Shown here piece by piece: positions 25,812 through 34,689 of a DNA stretch of 64,000 nucleotides. The notes under the pieces are model-generated. The model made no database searches, was not told the origin of the DNA, and was given only the letters and a program-made list of their open reading frames with translations. The DNA is from an uncultured Clostridia bacterium (GTDB taxonomy: Bacteria > Bacillota > Clostridia > TANB77 > CAG-465), in assembly GCA_934130325.1 (NCBI GenBank), contig CAKOYA010000004.1, forward strand, positions 6,738 to 70,737, written 5' to 3'. The translations under genes and the position numbers were made by a program. Position 1 is the first letter of the stretch. Each line of letters opens with the position of its first letter.

Positions 25812-27527
25812 ATGGAAGAAATGAATTCATTAAAAGATATTATTAATATTAAGTGTGATATGTATAAAGATAGAGTAGCTTTTTTAGAAAAGGACTCAAA
25901 ACATAAAGAATATCAAGAAATTAAATATTCTAAAGTAAAAGAAGATGTAAATGGACTTGGAACAGTGATGCTTGAAAAACTGAAATTAAAGAATAAAAAA
26001 GTAGCAGTAATAGGCGAAAATAGTTATAGATGGTATGTTACATACATGGCAGTTGTGTGTGGAGTTGGTATTATAGTTCCATTAGATAAAGAATTACCAG
26101 CTAATGAAATAGTAAATTTATTAAAAAGATCAGAAGCAAGTTGTATTGTATATTCAAGTAGAAAAAAGGACCTAATTGAAGAGGTAAAGAAAGATTTGCC
26201 TAAAAGTACTATATACATAGAAATGAATAAGGAAGAAAATGAAAAAGGCGTATATGCATTAGATAAATTAATTGAAGAAGGTAAAGAGTTAGTTGACACT
26301 GGAAATCATAGATATATAGAAACTGAAATCGATAGAGAAGAGTTTAGAATTCTATTATTTACATCGGGTACAACAGCAGCTCCTAAAGGAGTAATGTTAA
26401 GTCACAAAAATATATGTGCAAATACAGTTGCTTGTTATTGTTTAGTACCCAAAATGCACGATTATACATATCTTTCAGTGCTTCCTATGCATCATACTTA
26501 TGAATTTTCATTAGTGTATATTTATGGTACAAGTTGTGGAGCAAAAATTGCAATAGCTGAGGGACTTAAATCAATAGTAAAAAACATGAAAGAAACAAAG
26601 CCAGATTGTCTTTTTGCAGTTCCAGCTTTAATAGAAAAAATTAACAAAAATATAGAAAAAGCAATAAGAGAAACTGGTAAGGAAAATATGATAAAAGCTT
26701 TGAGTAAGGTAACTAATGGATTAAGTAAAGTTGGACTAGATTTTAGACGTAAGGTATTTAAAAAAGTTCAAGAAACATTTGGAGGAAATCTTAAACATAT
26801 TTTCTGTGGTGCGGCCCCTATAGATATTGAAATTATAAAAAAGATGGAATCTTATGGATTTTGGTTTTATCAAGGGTATGGTATAACTGAGGCATCACCA
26901 CTTATTGCTGGTACATCTTTTGACAATAGAGTAGCTGGAACAGTTGGAAAACCTGTACATGGAGTAGAGGTTAGAATTGATCTTAGTGACAATAAAGATG
27001 AAAATAGCAATGTTGGAGAAATAATTGCTAAAGGTGATAATATAATGATAGGTTATTATCAAGACGAGCAAAAAACTAAAGAGGTTTTGAAGAAGGGATG
27101 GTTTTATACTGGAGACGTAGGATATTTTGATTTACAAGGAAACTTAGTAGTTTCTGGAAGAACTAAGAATGTTATAGTAACTTCAAATGGTAAAAATATA
27201 TTCCCAGAGGAGATAGAATTTGAAATAAATAAAATACCGCTTGTTGAAGATTCTATGGTTTATGGCAAAAAAGATCCTAAACATAAAAATGAGTTGATAG
27301 TTACTGCTAAAGTTACATTAGATGAAGAATATATAAAAGAGTTATATAAAGATAATAGACCTAGTGAAGATGAAATAAGAGAAATAATATGGAACGATAT
27401 AAAAGCAATAAATAGAAGAATGGTTTCATATAAAGCAGTAAAATCATTTGAAATAAAAAAAGAGCCATTTGTAAAAACTACAACAATGAAAATTAAGAGA
27501 TTTGAAGAGATAAAAAAAGATAAATAA
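25812..27527 (+). CDS. AMP-dependent acyl-CoA synthetase (long-chain fatty acid ligase-like)
   Basis: The 571-residue enzyme of the ANL superfamily activates a carboxylic acid, probably a fatty acid, with ATP and CoA. The P-loop-like motif is LFTSGTTAAPKGVMLSH (residues about 180-196). Also present are YQGYGITEASPLI, the hinge-region YTGDVGYFDLQGNLVVSGRTKNVIV, and the A10-like Lys near the C terminus (TTMKIKRFE). It has no membrane helix. The gene follows the RpiB-like gene by 14 bases, with AGAGGTG as ribosome site, and ends at a strong terminator. Confidence 0.9.
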   Translation: MEEMNSLKDIINIKCDMYKDRVAFLEKDSKHKEYQEIKYSKVKEDVNGLGTVMLEKLKLKNKKVAVIGENSYRWYVTYMAVVCGVGIIVPLDKELPANEIVNLLKRSEASCIVYSSRKKDLIEEVKKDLPKSTIYIEMNKEENEKGVYALDKLIEEGKELVDTGNHRYIETEIDREEFRILLFTSGTTAAPKGVMLSHKNICANTVACYCLVPKMHDYTYLSVLPMHHTYEFSLVYIYGTSCGAKIAIAEGLKSIVKNMKETKPDCLFAVPALIEKINKNIEKAIRETGKENMIKALSKVTNGLSKVGLDFRRKVFKKVQETFGGNLKHIFCGAAPIDIEIIKKMESYGFWFYQGYGITEASPLIAGTSFDNRVAGTVGKPVHGVEVRIDLSDNKDENSNVGEIIAKGDNIMIGYYQDEQKTKEVLKKGWFYTGDVGYFDLQGNLVVSGRTKNVIVTSNGKNIFPEEIEFEINKIPLVEDSMVYGKKDPKHKNELIVTAKVTLDEEYIKELYKDNRPSEDEIREIIWNDIKAINRRMVSYKAVKSFEIKKEPFVKTTTMKIKRFEEIKKDK

Positions 27528-27530
27528 TAG

Positions 27531-27562
27531 ATACCTCACACAAATATGTGTGAGGTATTTTT
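27531..27562 (+). terminator. Rho-independent terminator
   Basis: A 12-bp perfect stem atacctcacaca / tgtgtgaggtat with a 4-nt loop is followed by TTTTT. Confidence 0.92.
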
Positions 27563-27932
27563 AGTGCTCAATTGCTTTGACTATAAACTGGATCAATCTT
27601 CCTTTTTTGGCTACGTAAGGATTATTGACAGTTATTTTAAACATGTCCCTTACAGGAAAAAGCATTAGATTGTTATCTGATAATTCTCTTGAGTTTACAT
27701 TTGAATTATTTTCGTAAGAAAATCCAAATGAATCAATAATATCTGATTCCTTTGCTTCTAAGTAAATCGAGGTATTAGAGAGTTTTTGCTCATCATCTTT
27801 TATTAACTTTACCACCAAGGATAGTTTCTCAGGTGCGTCCTCTCCTGTAAAGTCAAATAAAACTCTAGTTCTATTTTTTTCCTCAAAAACTACTCTTGTT
27901 CTTTTGTTTGCCGCTCCAATTAATAACTTCAT
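27561..27932 (-). CDS. Unknown 123-residue protein
   Basis: I do not recognise this protein. It is soluble, beta-rich by appearance (TRVVFEEKNRTRVLFDFTGED; KITVNNPYVAKKGRLIQFIV) and without membrane helix, Cys or metal motif. An AAGGAA site lies 10 bases before the ATG. A consensus promoter lies on the same strand upstream, so it is probably a single-gene unit converging on the acyl-CoA synthetase gene. Confidence 0.65.
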   Translation of the reverse strand: MKLLIGAANKRTRVVFEEKNRTRVLFDFTGEDAPEKLSLVVKLIKDDEQKLSNTSIYLEAKESDIIDSFGFSYENNSNVNSRELSDNNLMLFPVRDMFKITVNNPYVAKKGRLIQFIVKAIEH

Positions 27933-27990
27933 AAAGTATCATTCCTTTCAACTAATCAGTTAAACAATAGTATATATTTTTTATACTAAT

Positions 27991-28019
27991 ATTATAACAT
28001 ATTATGGAGTTAAAGTCAA
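27991..28019 (-). promoter_or_regulatory. Predicted promoter of the 27561-27932 gene
   Basis: On the reverse strand TTGACT and TATAAT are 17 bp apart with an extended -10 (TGT). Confidence 0.7.
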
Positions 28020-28067
28020 ATATTATGTAAATTAATATAGGCATAACTAAATATATTACAAAATATA

Positions 28068-28096
28068 TAGACTTTTATGAAAAAATTTAGTATAAT
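28068..28096 (+). promoter_or_regulatory. Predicted promoter of dnaE
   Basis: TAGACT (28068-28073, 4 of 6 consensus) and TATAAT (28091-28096) are 17 bp apart, leaving a very short leader before the start at 28114. Confidence 0.5.
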
Positions 28097-28113
28097 AACG
28101 ATAGGTGATAAAG

Positions 28114-31100
28114 ATGGAATTTGTGCATCTACATGTTCATACAGAGTATAGTTTATTAGATGGTGCAATAAAGATAAATGATTTAGTAAATAGAGTAAAA
28201 GAGCTTGGAATGAAATCTGTTGCAATAACAGATCATGGAAATATGTTTGGAGTAATAGAATTTTATAAGAAATGTGTAGAAAAAGGAATAAAGCCAATTA
28301 TAGGTTGTGAAGTATATGTTGCTCCTCGTAGTAGATTTGAAAAGCAAGGTAAAATAGATTCCGAACCAAATCATTTAATTTTACTTGCAATGAATAATGT
28401 AGGGTATAATAATTTGGTAAAGATATGTTCTAGTGGCTATTTAGATGGATTTTATTATAAACCACGTATTGACATGGAAATTTTAAAACAATATAATGAT
28501 GGTTTGATATGTCTTAGTGCATGTTTAGCGGGTAAAGTAGCAAGACAAATTGTTAATACAAATATAGATGGAGCAAAAAAAACAATACAAGAATTTATTG
28601 AAATATTTGGAAAAGATAGGTATTTTCTAGAGATACAAGATAATAAATTAAGAGAGCAAATTTTAGTAAATCAGCAACTATTTAAAATTTCAAAAGAATT
28701 TGGAATAGGATTAGTTGCTACTAACGACTGCCATTATTTAAAAAAGGAAGACTATGATTTTCATGAAGTGTTATTATGTATAGGCACTAAAAAAAGTATA
28801 AATGATTATGATAGAATGACTTTTAAAAATAATGAATTTTATGTAAAATCTCCAGAGGAAGAAATAGAAGCCTTTAAAAATGTGCCAGAGGCAATAGAAA
28901 ATACTGTTAAAATTTCAAATATGTGTAATGTTGAAATTGAGTTTGGAAACATTATTTTGCCAAAATTTGATATTCCGGGTGGATTAAGTAATTTAGAATA
29001 TTTTAGAAATCTTTGTTATAATGGAATAGAGAATAGGTATGGAAAAAGTCCTTCAAACGAAGTTTTAGATAGATTAGAATATGAAATAAGAATAATAAAT
29101 CAGATGGGGTATATAGATTATTTTTTAATAGTACAAGATTATATAAATTATGCTAAGTCAGTGGGAATTGCTGTTGGACCTGGACGTGGTAGTGGTGCTG
29201 GTTCAATTTGTGCCTACCTTATTGGTATAACTGATATTGACCCTTTAAAATTTAATTTAATATTTGAACGTTTTTTAAATCCGGAAAGAATAAGTATGCC
29301 CGACTTTGATGTTGATTTTTGTTATGAAAGAAGACAGGAAGTTATAGATTATGTTGCAAGAAAGTATGGGAAAGATCATGTAGCACAAATAATAACTTTT
29401 GGGACTATGGCAGCAAGAGCTGCTGTAAGAGATGTAGCAAGAGCTTTGGATGTACCATACCAAAAGGCAGACTTAATTGCTAAAATGATTCCACATGAGT
29501 TAAAAGTTACAATAGAAGATGCACTTAATATAAATAAAGAGTTAAAAGATTTATATGATAGTGATATTCAAGTAAAACAAATAATTGATTTATCTAAAAA
29601 AGCTGAAGGAATGGTTAGGCATGCCTCAACACATGCAGCAGGTGTAGTAATAACTAAAGAACCTGTTGTAAGCTATGTTCCGCTATATGAAAATCAAAAT
29701 ATAATATCTACACAGTATACAATGAATATTTTAGAAGAATTAGGTCTTCTTAAAATGGATTTTTTAGGTCTAAGAACTTTGACTGTTATATCTGATACTT
29801 TAAAGTTAATAGAAAAGATCCATGGTGTAAAATTAGAAATTGAGAAAAACATGGATGATAAAAAAACCTTTAAAATGTTGTGTGATGGAAAGACAGCTGG
29901 TGTATTTCAAATGGAGAGCAGAGGTTTTAAACAAATGATGATGAAAATGCAACCAGATAATTTAGAGGACATAATAGTAATGATATCGCTATATAGGCCT
30001 GGACCAATGGATCAAATTCCAAGATATATAGAAAATAAAAAAGCAAAGGGAAAAATTGTATATACACACAAATCTTTAGAGCCAATTTTAAAAGTAACGA
30101 ATGGATGTATGATATATCAAGAGCAGGTAATGCAAATTTTTAGGGACCTTGCAGGATATAGTTTAGGTAGGGCTGATCTTGTAAGGAGAGCAATGGGAAA
30201 AAAGAAATTAGATATAATGGCAAAAGAGCGTGATATATTTGTAGATGGTGCAATTAAAAATGGAATAGATAAGGAAAGTGCAAATAAAATATTTGATGAA
30301 ATGGCAGAATTTGCTAAGTATGCCTTTAATAAATCTCATGCAGCAGCATATGCTGTTGTAGCATATAAAACGGCATATTTAAAAGCACATTATCCGCATG
30401 AATTTATGGCAGCAACTTTAAATAGTTTTATTGGAAATTTAAATAAGATATCCGAGTATATTGAAGAATGTAGAACTATGGGAATTGAAGTGTTAAAACC
30501 GGATATAAATGAAAGTTACTCTAAATTTTCTGTAGTTAATAATAAGATAAGATTTGCATTAGTATCTATAAAAAATGTTGGACAAAATGCTATAGAAGAA
30601 ATAATTAAAGAAAGGAAAATAAATGGAAGATATAATTCTTTTATTGAATTTTGTGAACGAGTAGCTGGAGATCAAGTAAATAAAAAGTGTATAGAAAGCT
30701 TAATCATGGCTGGCGCCTTTGACGAAATAGAAAGTGACATTAATAGATTTGATTTATTAGACTCATATGAAAAAATTGTGGATAATGTTGTACAGACAAG
30801 AAAAAGTAATTATATTAATCAAATAAATATATTTGATATGCAAAAAGATAAAGTTATTAATAAAATTACTATTAGTAAATCGTTAAGAACACCTAGTAAA
30901 AAAGAAGTCTTGGAAATGGAAAAAGAAATCTTAGGGCTTTATGTATCTGGTCATCCACTGGATGAATACAAAGAATATATTACAAAGAATTCGACTATAA
31001 CAAGTAAGGAACTGCTAGATATTACCAATATTTCCGAAGAAAATGAATTATACAATGATGGCAAAATATATGATAATACTAATCAAGTATTTTGTGGAAT

Positions 31101-31560
31101 TTTAACAAATTGTAAAATACTTACTACTAAAAGTAATAAACAAATGATGTTTGCAAATGTAGAAGATTTGTATGGAAGTATAGAAGTTGTAATATTTCCA
31201 AATATATATGTAAAGTATTCAAATATTTTACAAAAAGATAATATTTTAAAACTTACTGGAAAAATTAATATAAAAGAAGATGAAAGTCCAAAATTAATTT
31301 TATCTAATGCTGAAATAATAAAGAAACAATGTAAAATATATATTAAATTACCAAAAGATAAATTAGAAATGGAAGGTAGAGTAATTGATTTTATTATGAG
31401 TTTAGAAGGCCAATATAGAGGAAATTCACCAGTATATATTTTTTATGAAGGAACAAATAAAGTTAGAATACTAAATAAATCAGTTTGGTTAAACACATCG
31501 GATAATACATTAGATAGATTGTGTACTGCCTTTGGAGAAGAAAATGTTAAAGTAAAATAA
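28114..31560 (+). CDS. dnaE: DNA polymerase III alpha subunit (DnaE type)
   Basis: Replicative polymerase of the C family. The start is ATG 28114 (MEFVHLHVH) with AGGTGAT as ribosome site; GTG 28105 lies inside that site. The 1148-residue protein begins with a PHP domain (FVHLHVHTEYSLLDGA, ITDHGNMFG). The polymerase core shows GPGRGSGAGSICAYLIGITDIDPL and the catalytic Asp pair in MPDFDVDFCYERR. Then come HAAGVVI, YRPGPMDQIP, the helix-hairpin-helix region and a C-terminal OB fold (about 1000-1060). This is the DnaE form without an internal exonuclease; a PolC might exist elsewhere. It is a single-gene unit ending at a strong terminator. Confidence 0.97.
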   Translation: MEFVHLHVHTEYSLLDGAIKINDLVNRVKELGMKSVAITDHGNMFGVIEFYKKCVEKGIKPIIGCEVYVAPRSRFEKQGKIDSEPNHLILLAMNNVGYNNLVKICSSGYLDGFYYKPRIDMEILKQYNDGLICLSACLAGKVARQIVNTNIDGAKKTIQEFIEIFGKDRYFLEIQDNKLREQILVNQQLFKISKEFGIGLVATNDCHYLKKEDYDFHEVLLCIGTKKSINDYDRMTFKNNEFYVKSPEEEIEAFKNVPEAIENTVKISNMCNVEIEFGNIILPKFDIPGGLSNLEYFRNLCYNGIENRYGKSPSNEVLDRLEYEIRIINQMGYIDYFLIVQDYINYAKSVGIAVGPGRGSGAGSICAYLIGITDIDPLKFNLIFERFLNPERISMPDFDVDFCYERRQEVIDYVARKYGKDHVAQIITFGTMAARAAVRDVARALDVPYQKADLIAKMIPHELKVTIEDALNINKELKDLYDSDIQVKQIIDLSKKAEGMVRHASTHAAGVVITKEPVVSYVPLYENQNIISTQYTMNILEELGLLKMDFLGLRTLTVISDTLKLIEKIHGVKLEIEKNMDDKKTFKMLCDGKTAGVFQMESRGFKQMMMKMQPDNLEDIIVMISLYRPGPMDQIPRYIENKKAKGKIVYTHKSLEPILKVTNGCMIYQEQVMQIFRDLAGYSLGRADLVRRAMGKKKLDIMAKERDIFVDGAIKNGIDKESANKIFDEMAEFAKYAFNKSHAAAYAVVAYKTAYLKAHYPHEFMAATLNSFIGNLNKISEYIEECRTMGIEVLKPDINESYSKFSVVNNKIRFALVSIKNVGQNAIEEIIKERKINGRYNSFIEFCERVAGDQVNKKCIESLIMAGAFDEIESDINRFDLLDSYEKIVDNVVQTRKSNYINQINIFDMQKDKVINKITISKSLRTPSKKEVLEMEKEILGLYVSGHPLDEYKEYITKNSTITSKELLDITNISEENELYNDGKIYDNTNQVFCGILTNCKILTTKSNKQMMFANVEDLYGSIEVVIFPNIYVKYSNILQKDNILKLTGKINIKEDESPKLILSNAEIIKKQCKIYIKLPKDKLEMEGRVIDFIMSLEGQYRGNSPVYIFYEGTNKVRILNKSVWLNTSDNTLDRLCTAFGEENVKVK

Positions 31561-31595
31561 TACAATTTTTATGTTGGTTAGTGTATAATTCATAT

Positions 31596-31630
31596 AAAAA
31601 AAGGTTTGAAATTAAATCAAACCTTTTTTT
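31596..31630. terminator. Bidirectional terminator
   Basis: A 14-bp perfect stem aaaaaaaggtttga / tcaaacctttttttt-type with a 7-nt loop lies between dnaE and the converging SPFH gene. Confidence 0.9.
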
Positions 31631-31643
31631 GTTCTATTTAAAA

Positions 31644-32579
31644 TTATTTATCATTTTTTATAATTTCTGCAGCAGCACCTAAACCTCCCATAGCTTTTGA
31701 AGCATCAAAAGGGATAAATACTTTATTTGCTTTACCATCAGCTATTTTTTCTAGGGCTTCAAGTGATTTTAAAGCAACTAAATTTTGATCAGGTTTTGTA
31801 TCCATTATAGCAGAATAAACACTGTGAATCTCTTCAGATTTAGCAGCAGCAATCTTTTTAATTGCCTCAGCATTACCTTCAGCTTCTAATATTTTTGATT
31901 CTCTAATACCTTGTGCACGTCTAATACTTGATTCACGCTCTGCCTCTGCCTCAAGAATAGTAGCCTGTTTTTTACCTTCAGCAAGAGTAATATCAGCTTG
32001 GCGTTTACCTTCAGCTTCAAGAATGGTAGCTCTTTTATTTCTTTCAGCATTCATCTGTTTTTCCATGGCATCTCTTATATCTACAGGTGGTTTTATATCT
32101 TTTATTTCAACACGGTCAACTTTACATCCCCATTTATCAGTAGCCTCATCAAGTATTGTTCTTAATTGATTATTAATCAAATCTCTTGAACTAAATGTAC
32201 TATCTAAATCCATTTTACCAACAATATCACGTATTGTAGTTATTGCTATATATGCGATACCTTTTTGTAAACTTTCAATTTCATATACTGCTTTTGCAGG
32301 CTCTGTTATTTGATAAAAAACAACAGTATCTATAGTAATTGTAACATTATCTTTGGTTATAACACTTTGAGGTGTAACGTCCATTGTTTGTTGTTTTAAA
32401 CTTACTACCGCTCTAACATGGTCAATAAATGGTACAATAAAGTTAAGACCTGCTTCTGCAGTTTTGTGATATTTACCAAAACGTTCAATTATGCGAACTT
32501 CAGATTGTCTTACGACTTTTATTGAACTTGCGGATATTATAATAAATAATATAACTATAATTATAAAAAATATTTCCAT
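31644..32579 (-). CDS. SPFH/stomatin (band 7) membrane protein
   Basis: The 311-residue protein has one N-terminal membrane helix (residues 3-20) followed by an SPFH domain: VRQSEVRIIERFGKYHKTAEAGLNFIVPFIDHVRAVVSLKQQTMDV. A long helical heptad-rich segment (about 170-260, RKRQADITLAEGKKQATILEAEAERE-like repeats) would drive oligomer formation. It matches the QmcA/paraslipin type. It is the second gene after an NfeD gene, 12 bases apart, the classic NfeD-SPFH pair implicated in membrane microdomain organisation. Confidence 0.92.
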   Translation of the reverse strand: MEIFFIIIVILFIIISASSIKVVRQSEVRIIERFGKYHKTAEAGLNFIVPFIDHVRAVVSLKQQTMDVTPQSVITKDNVTITIDTVVFYQITEPAKAVYEIESLQKGIAYIAITTIRDIVGKMDLDSTFSSRDLINNQLRTILDEATDKWGCKVDRVEIKDIKPPVDIRDAMEKQMNAERNKRATILEAEGKRQADITLAEGKKQATILEAEAERESSIRRAQGIRESKILEAEGNAEAIKKIAAAKSEEIHSVYSAIMDTKPDQNLVALKSLEALEKIADGKANKVFIPFDASKAMGGLGAAAEIIKNDK

Positions 32580-32591
32580 AAATAAATCCTC

Positions 32592-33023
32592 CTAAACTTT
32601 TTTTACTATTAATTTTACACCGTTAATTCCAGTCACTTCTACAGTTGAGTTTTCTGGAATTATATTATTATCATTGGAAATTGCAGACCAAAGTTCACCG
32701 TTTATTTTTACTTGGCCTTTTGAATTAATATTATCAATTTCTTTTATTACTAACGCTTGTTTACCAATTATAGCATTATTGTTCATCGGTATTTCTTTTG
32801 TTTTAAATATCTTCTTAACCAATGGTTTCATAAATATAAGCATTAATATAGTTGATACAGCAAAAACTCCAATTTGCACTGGAACAGAAAATCCAAGTAC
32901 ACTTGTAATAAATGCAAAGAATGCCCCTATACCTGGCCAAAACATTAGAAATGACACAGTGAATATTTCTATAATAAGAAAAACACCACAAAGGATTAGC
33001 CAGATAGTCCAACTGTATAGCAT
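32592..33023 (-). CDS. NfeD-family membrane protein
   Basis: The 143-residue protein has about three to four N-terminal membrane helices. It then has a C-terminal OB-fold domain (residues about 85-143: IIGKQALVIKEIDNINSKGQVKINGELWSAISNDN, followed by STVEVTGINGVKLIVKKV). This is the short NfeD form without a serine protease domain. AAGGAGG precedes the ATG. It is the first gene of an operon with the SPFH gene and probably its membrane partner. Confidence 0.9.
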   Translation of the reverse strand: MLYSWTIWLILCGVFLIIEIFTVSFLMFWPGIGAFFAFITSVLGFSVPVQIGVFAVSTILMLIFMKPLVKKIFKTKEIPMNNNAIIGKQALVIKEIDNINSKGQVKINGELWSAISNDNNIIPENSTVEVTGINGVKLIVKKV

Positions 33024-33062
33024 ATGTATACCTCCTTTATATAAATATGTTTACATATTATA

Positions 33063-33091
33063 ATTATACAATAGTATATTGCAAAATACAA
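33063..33091 (-). promoter_or_regulatory. Predicted promoter of the NfeD-SPFH operon
   Basis: On the reverse strand TTGTAT and TATAAT are 17 bp apart. Confidence 0.55.
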
Positions 33092-33121
33092 GAAAAAAGT
33101 ATATATATTGGAAAAATGTTA

Positions 33122-33140
33122 CAAGTTTGTTACAAACTTG
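33122..33140 (+). promoter_or_regulatory. 19-bp palindrome, candidate operator
   Basis: caagtttgt-t-acaaacttg is a perfect inverted repeat of 9-bp arms around one base. Its right end overlaps the first three bases of the -35 box at 33138, so a bound dimer would block that promoter. Confidence 0.65.
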
Positions 33141-33166
33141 ACATATACTATAATATATGTTAAAAT
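33138..33166 (+). promoter_or_regulatory. Upstream promoter of the M23 peptidase gene
   Basis: A perfect TTGACA (33138-33143) is 17 bp before TAAAAT (33161-33166), with TGT as extended -10. Confidence 0.75.
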
Positions 33167-33199
33167 TTCTATGTTTTCTGGTTAGAGAAAACGTAAAAT

Positions 33200-33228
33200 T
33201 TGACAATATTGCAAAAAGATGTTATAAT
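33200..33228 (+). promoter_or_regulatory. Downstream promoter of the M23 peptidase gene (perfect consensus)
   Basis: TTGACA (33200-33205), a 17-bp spacer and TATAAT (33223-33228) match the consensus exactly, with TGT as extended -10. A 7-bp inverted repeat (gttttct / agaaaac, 33073-33092 shifted +100: 33173-33192) lies just upstream. Confidence 0.85.
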
Positions 33229-33267
33229 GTAATAGTACCTGTAAAAAGGAAGGTGTAAATTTTTATT

Positions 33268-34263
33268 ATGGAAAAAAAAGGCGTTCTCAGTACGCTAAGA
33301 TTTATTTTATTTACTGTTTTTTTTATAGCTCTAGTATTTAGTGCAGTTTTGGTTACTGTTCTTAATACTTATAAACCAGCAGTGAAGGCCTATTTAAATG
33401 GAAAGTTTATTGGGTATTTTTCTAATGAACAGCAGTTTGATGAGGTGTATAATGATTTAGTTACTGAAAAGCAAAGTATAGATCCTAATGTTAAAGTATA
33501 TTTAGAATATGAACCAACATTTGAAACTAGTTATGTAAGAGATAGTGTGATAGCAGATCAAAATGTTTATACTAATTTGAGAGCTGAAGTTAAAACTGAA
33601 TTTACTATATATAATGTTGCTGTTGATGGCGAAACTAAAATGACTTTTAATACTCAGGATGAAGCTAATAAATATGCTGAAAATTTAAAGAAGGAAGTTG
33701 CCAAGTTAAATACAGAGGTAAAAGTAGAAAAAGTTGGGGAACTTGGTGAGATGACTTCTATTGAAAGAGCAGATAGTATTTTAAAAGATATTGTAGATAG
33801 AAATAAGCCAGTTGAAACCCCTAAAACTACTATCACAAATAAGACAACTACTAGTAATGTTACTACTATAGGTGCTACACAAGTTGCTGCTACAGGAGCA
33901 GGTGTATGGCCTACCGTAAATAGGAGAATAAATTGTGCATATATGGGGTATGCTGGTCACACTGGAATAGATTTAGGTGGAGCAGTTGGAACCGCAATAT
34001 ATGCGTATAGATCTGGTACTGTTACGTTTGCAGGTTGGGGAACAGGTTATGGTTTACATGTAAAGATTGACCATGGAAATGGTATGTCTACATTATATGC
34101 ACACTGTAGTCAACTATTAGTGTCTGCAGGTCAAACAGTTTCAGAAGGACAAATGATTGCAAAAATAGGGCTTACTGGTTATACAACAGGACCACATTTA
34201 CATTTTGAAGTAAGACTTAATGGTGTACCTGTAAATCCTTACCAGTACATCGCTGGAAAATAG
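33268..34263 (+). CDS. M23-family peptidase (LytM domain), membrane-anchored
   Basis: The 331-residue cell-wall enzyme has an N-terminal membrane helix or signal (residues about 10-32). A middle domain of about 150 residues follows (AYLNGKFIGYFSNEQQFDEVY, similar to the accessory region of clostridial LytM proteins), then a Thr-rich linker (TPKTTITNKTTTSNVTT). The C-terminal LytM domain is about residues 210-325. The zinc ligands are in GHTGIDLG (H and D) and HLHFEV, with the catalytic His in LYAHCS. It would cut peptidoglycan cross-bridges outside the cell. The GGAAGGTG site is an unusually long 13 bases from the ATG. Confidence 0.92.
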   Translation: MEKKGVLSTLRFILFTVFFIALVFSAVLVTVLNTYKPAVKAYLNGKFIGYFSNEQQFDEVYNDLVTEKQSIDPNVKVYLEYEPTFETSYVRDSVIADQNVYTNLRAEVKTEFTIYNVAVDGETKMTFNTQDEANKYAENLKKEVAKLNTEVKVEKVGELGEMTSIERADSILKDIVDRNKPVETPKTTITNKTTTSNVTTIGATQVAATGAGVWPTVNRRINCAYMGYAGHTGIDLGGAVGTAIYAYRSGTVTFAGWGTGYGLHVKIDHGNGMSTLYAHCSQLLVSAGQTVSEGQMIAKIGLTGYTTGPHLHFEVRLNGVPVNPYQYIAGK

Positions 34264-34278
34264 AATTTTGGTAAATGG

Positions 34279-34307
34279 ATTGAATATTGTTCAATCATTT
34301 ATATATA
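34279..34307 (+). promoter_or_regulatory. Predicted promoter of rpsO
   Basis: TTGAAT (34279-34284) and TATATA (34302-34307) are 17 bp apart. The -35 box also lies in a hairpin (gattgaa/ttcaatc, 34278-34296) that could weakly terminate the upstream gene. Confidence 0.45.
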
Positions 34308-34309
34308 CA

Positions 34310-34356
34310 CCTATTTCTCAGAATTTACTTTCCTCAAGTTTTTTCTTGGATATAGG
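34310..34356 (+). ncRNA. Candidate rpsO leader structure (S15 autoregulation)
   Basis: In the leader before rpsO, cctat (34310-34314) can pair with atagg (34352-34356) around an inner hairpin ctcaag/cttgg. Leaders of rpsO often bind S15 and repress translation. This fold is short and was found by eye only. Confidence 0.35.
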
Positions 34357-34384
34357 CATGGTTTTTAAATAGGGAGGAATTAAA

Positions 34385-34648
34385 ATGACTAAAGAAAGAA
34401 AAGCTGAGATTTTATCAACTTATGCAAGGGGAAACAATGACACTGGTTCTGCTGAAGTGCAAATTGCTATTCTAACAGAAAGAATCAATGAGTTAACTGA
34501 ACATTTAAGAGTTCATAAAAAGGATGAACATTCTAGACGTGGACTTTTAATAATGGTTGGTAAGAGAAAAAGACTTTTAAAGTATCTTGAAAATAGAGAT
34601 ATTGAAAGATATAGAGAAATTATATCTAAATTAAATTTACGTAAGTAA
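34385..34648 (+). CDS. rpsO: 30S ribosomal protein S15
   Basis: The 87-residue primary 16S rRNA-binding protein shows the family signatures: DTGSAEVQIAILTERINELTEHLRVHKKDEHSRRGLLIMVGKRKRLLKYL. GGGAGG precedes the ATG. In many bacteria pnp follows rpsO, but here a terminator follows and glmS converges from the other strand. Confidence 0.98.
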   Translation: MTKERKAEILSTYARGNNDTGSAEVQIAILTERINELTEHLRVHKKDEHSRRGLLIMVGKRKRLLKYLENRDIERYREIISKLNLRK

Positions 34649-34689
34649 AAAAATATAGCTGTAAAGTTATTTTACAGCTATATTTTTTT
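34647..34689. terminator. Bidirectional terminator between rpsO and glmS
   Basis: A 19-bp stem aaaaaaatatagctgtaaa / tttacagctatattttttt with a short loop overlaps both stop codons. Confidence 0.92.
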
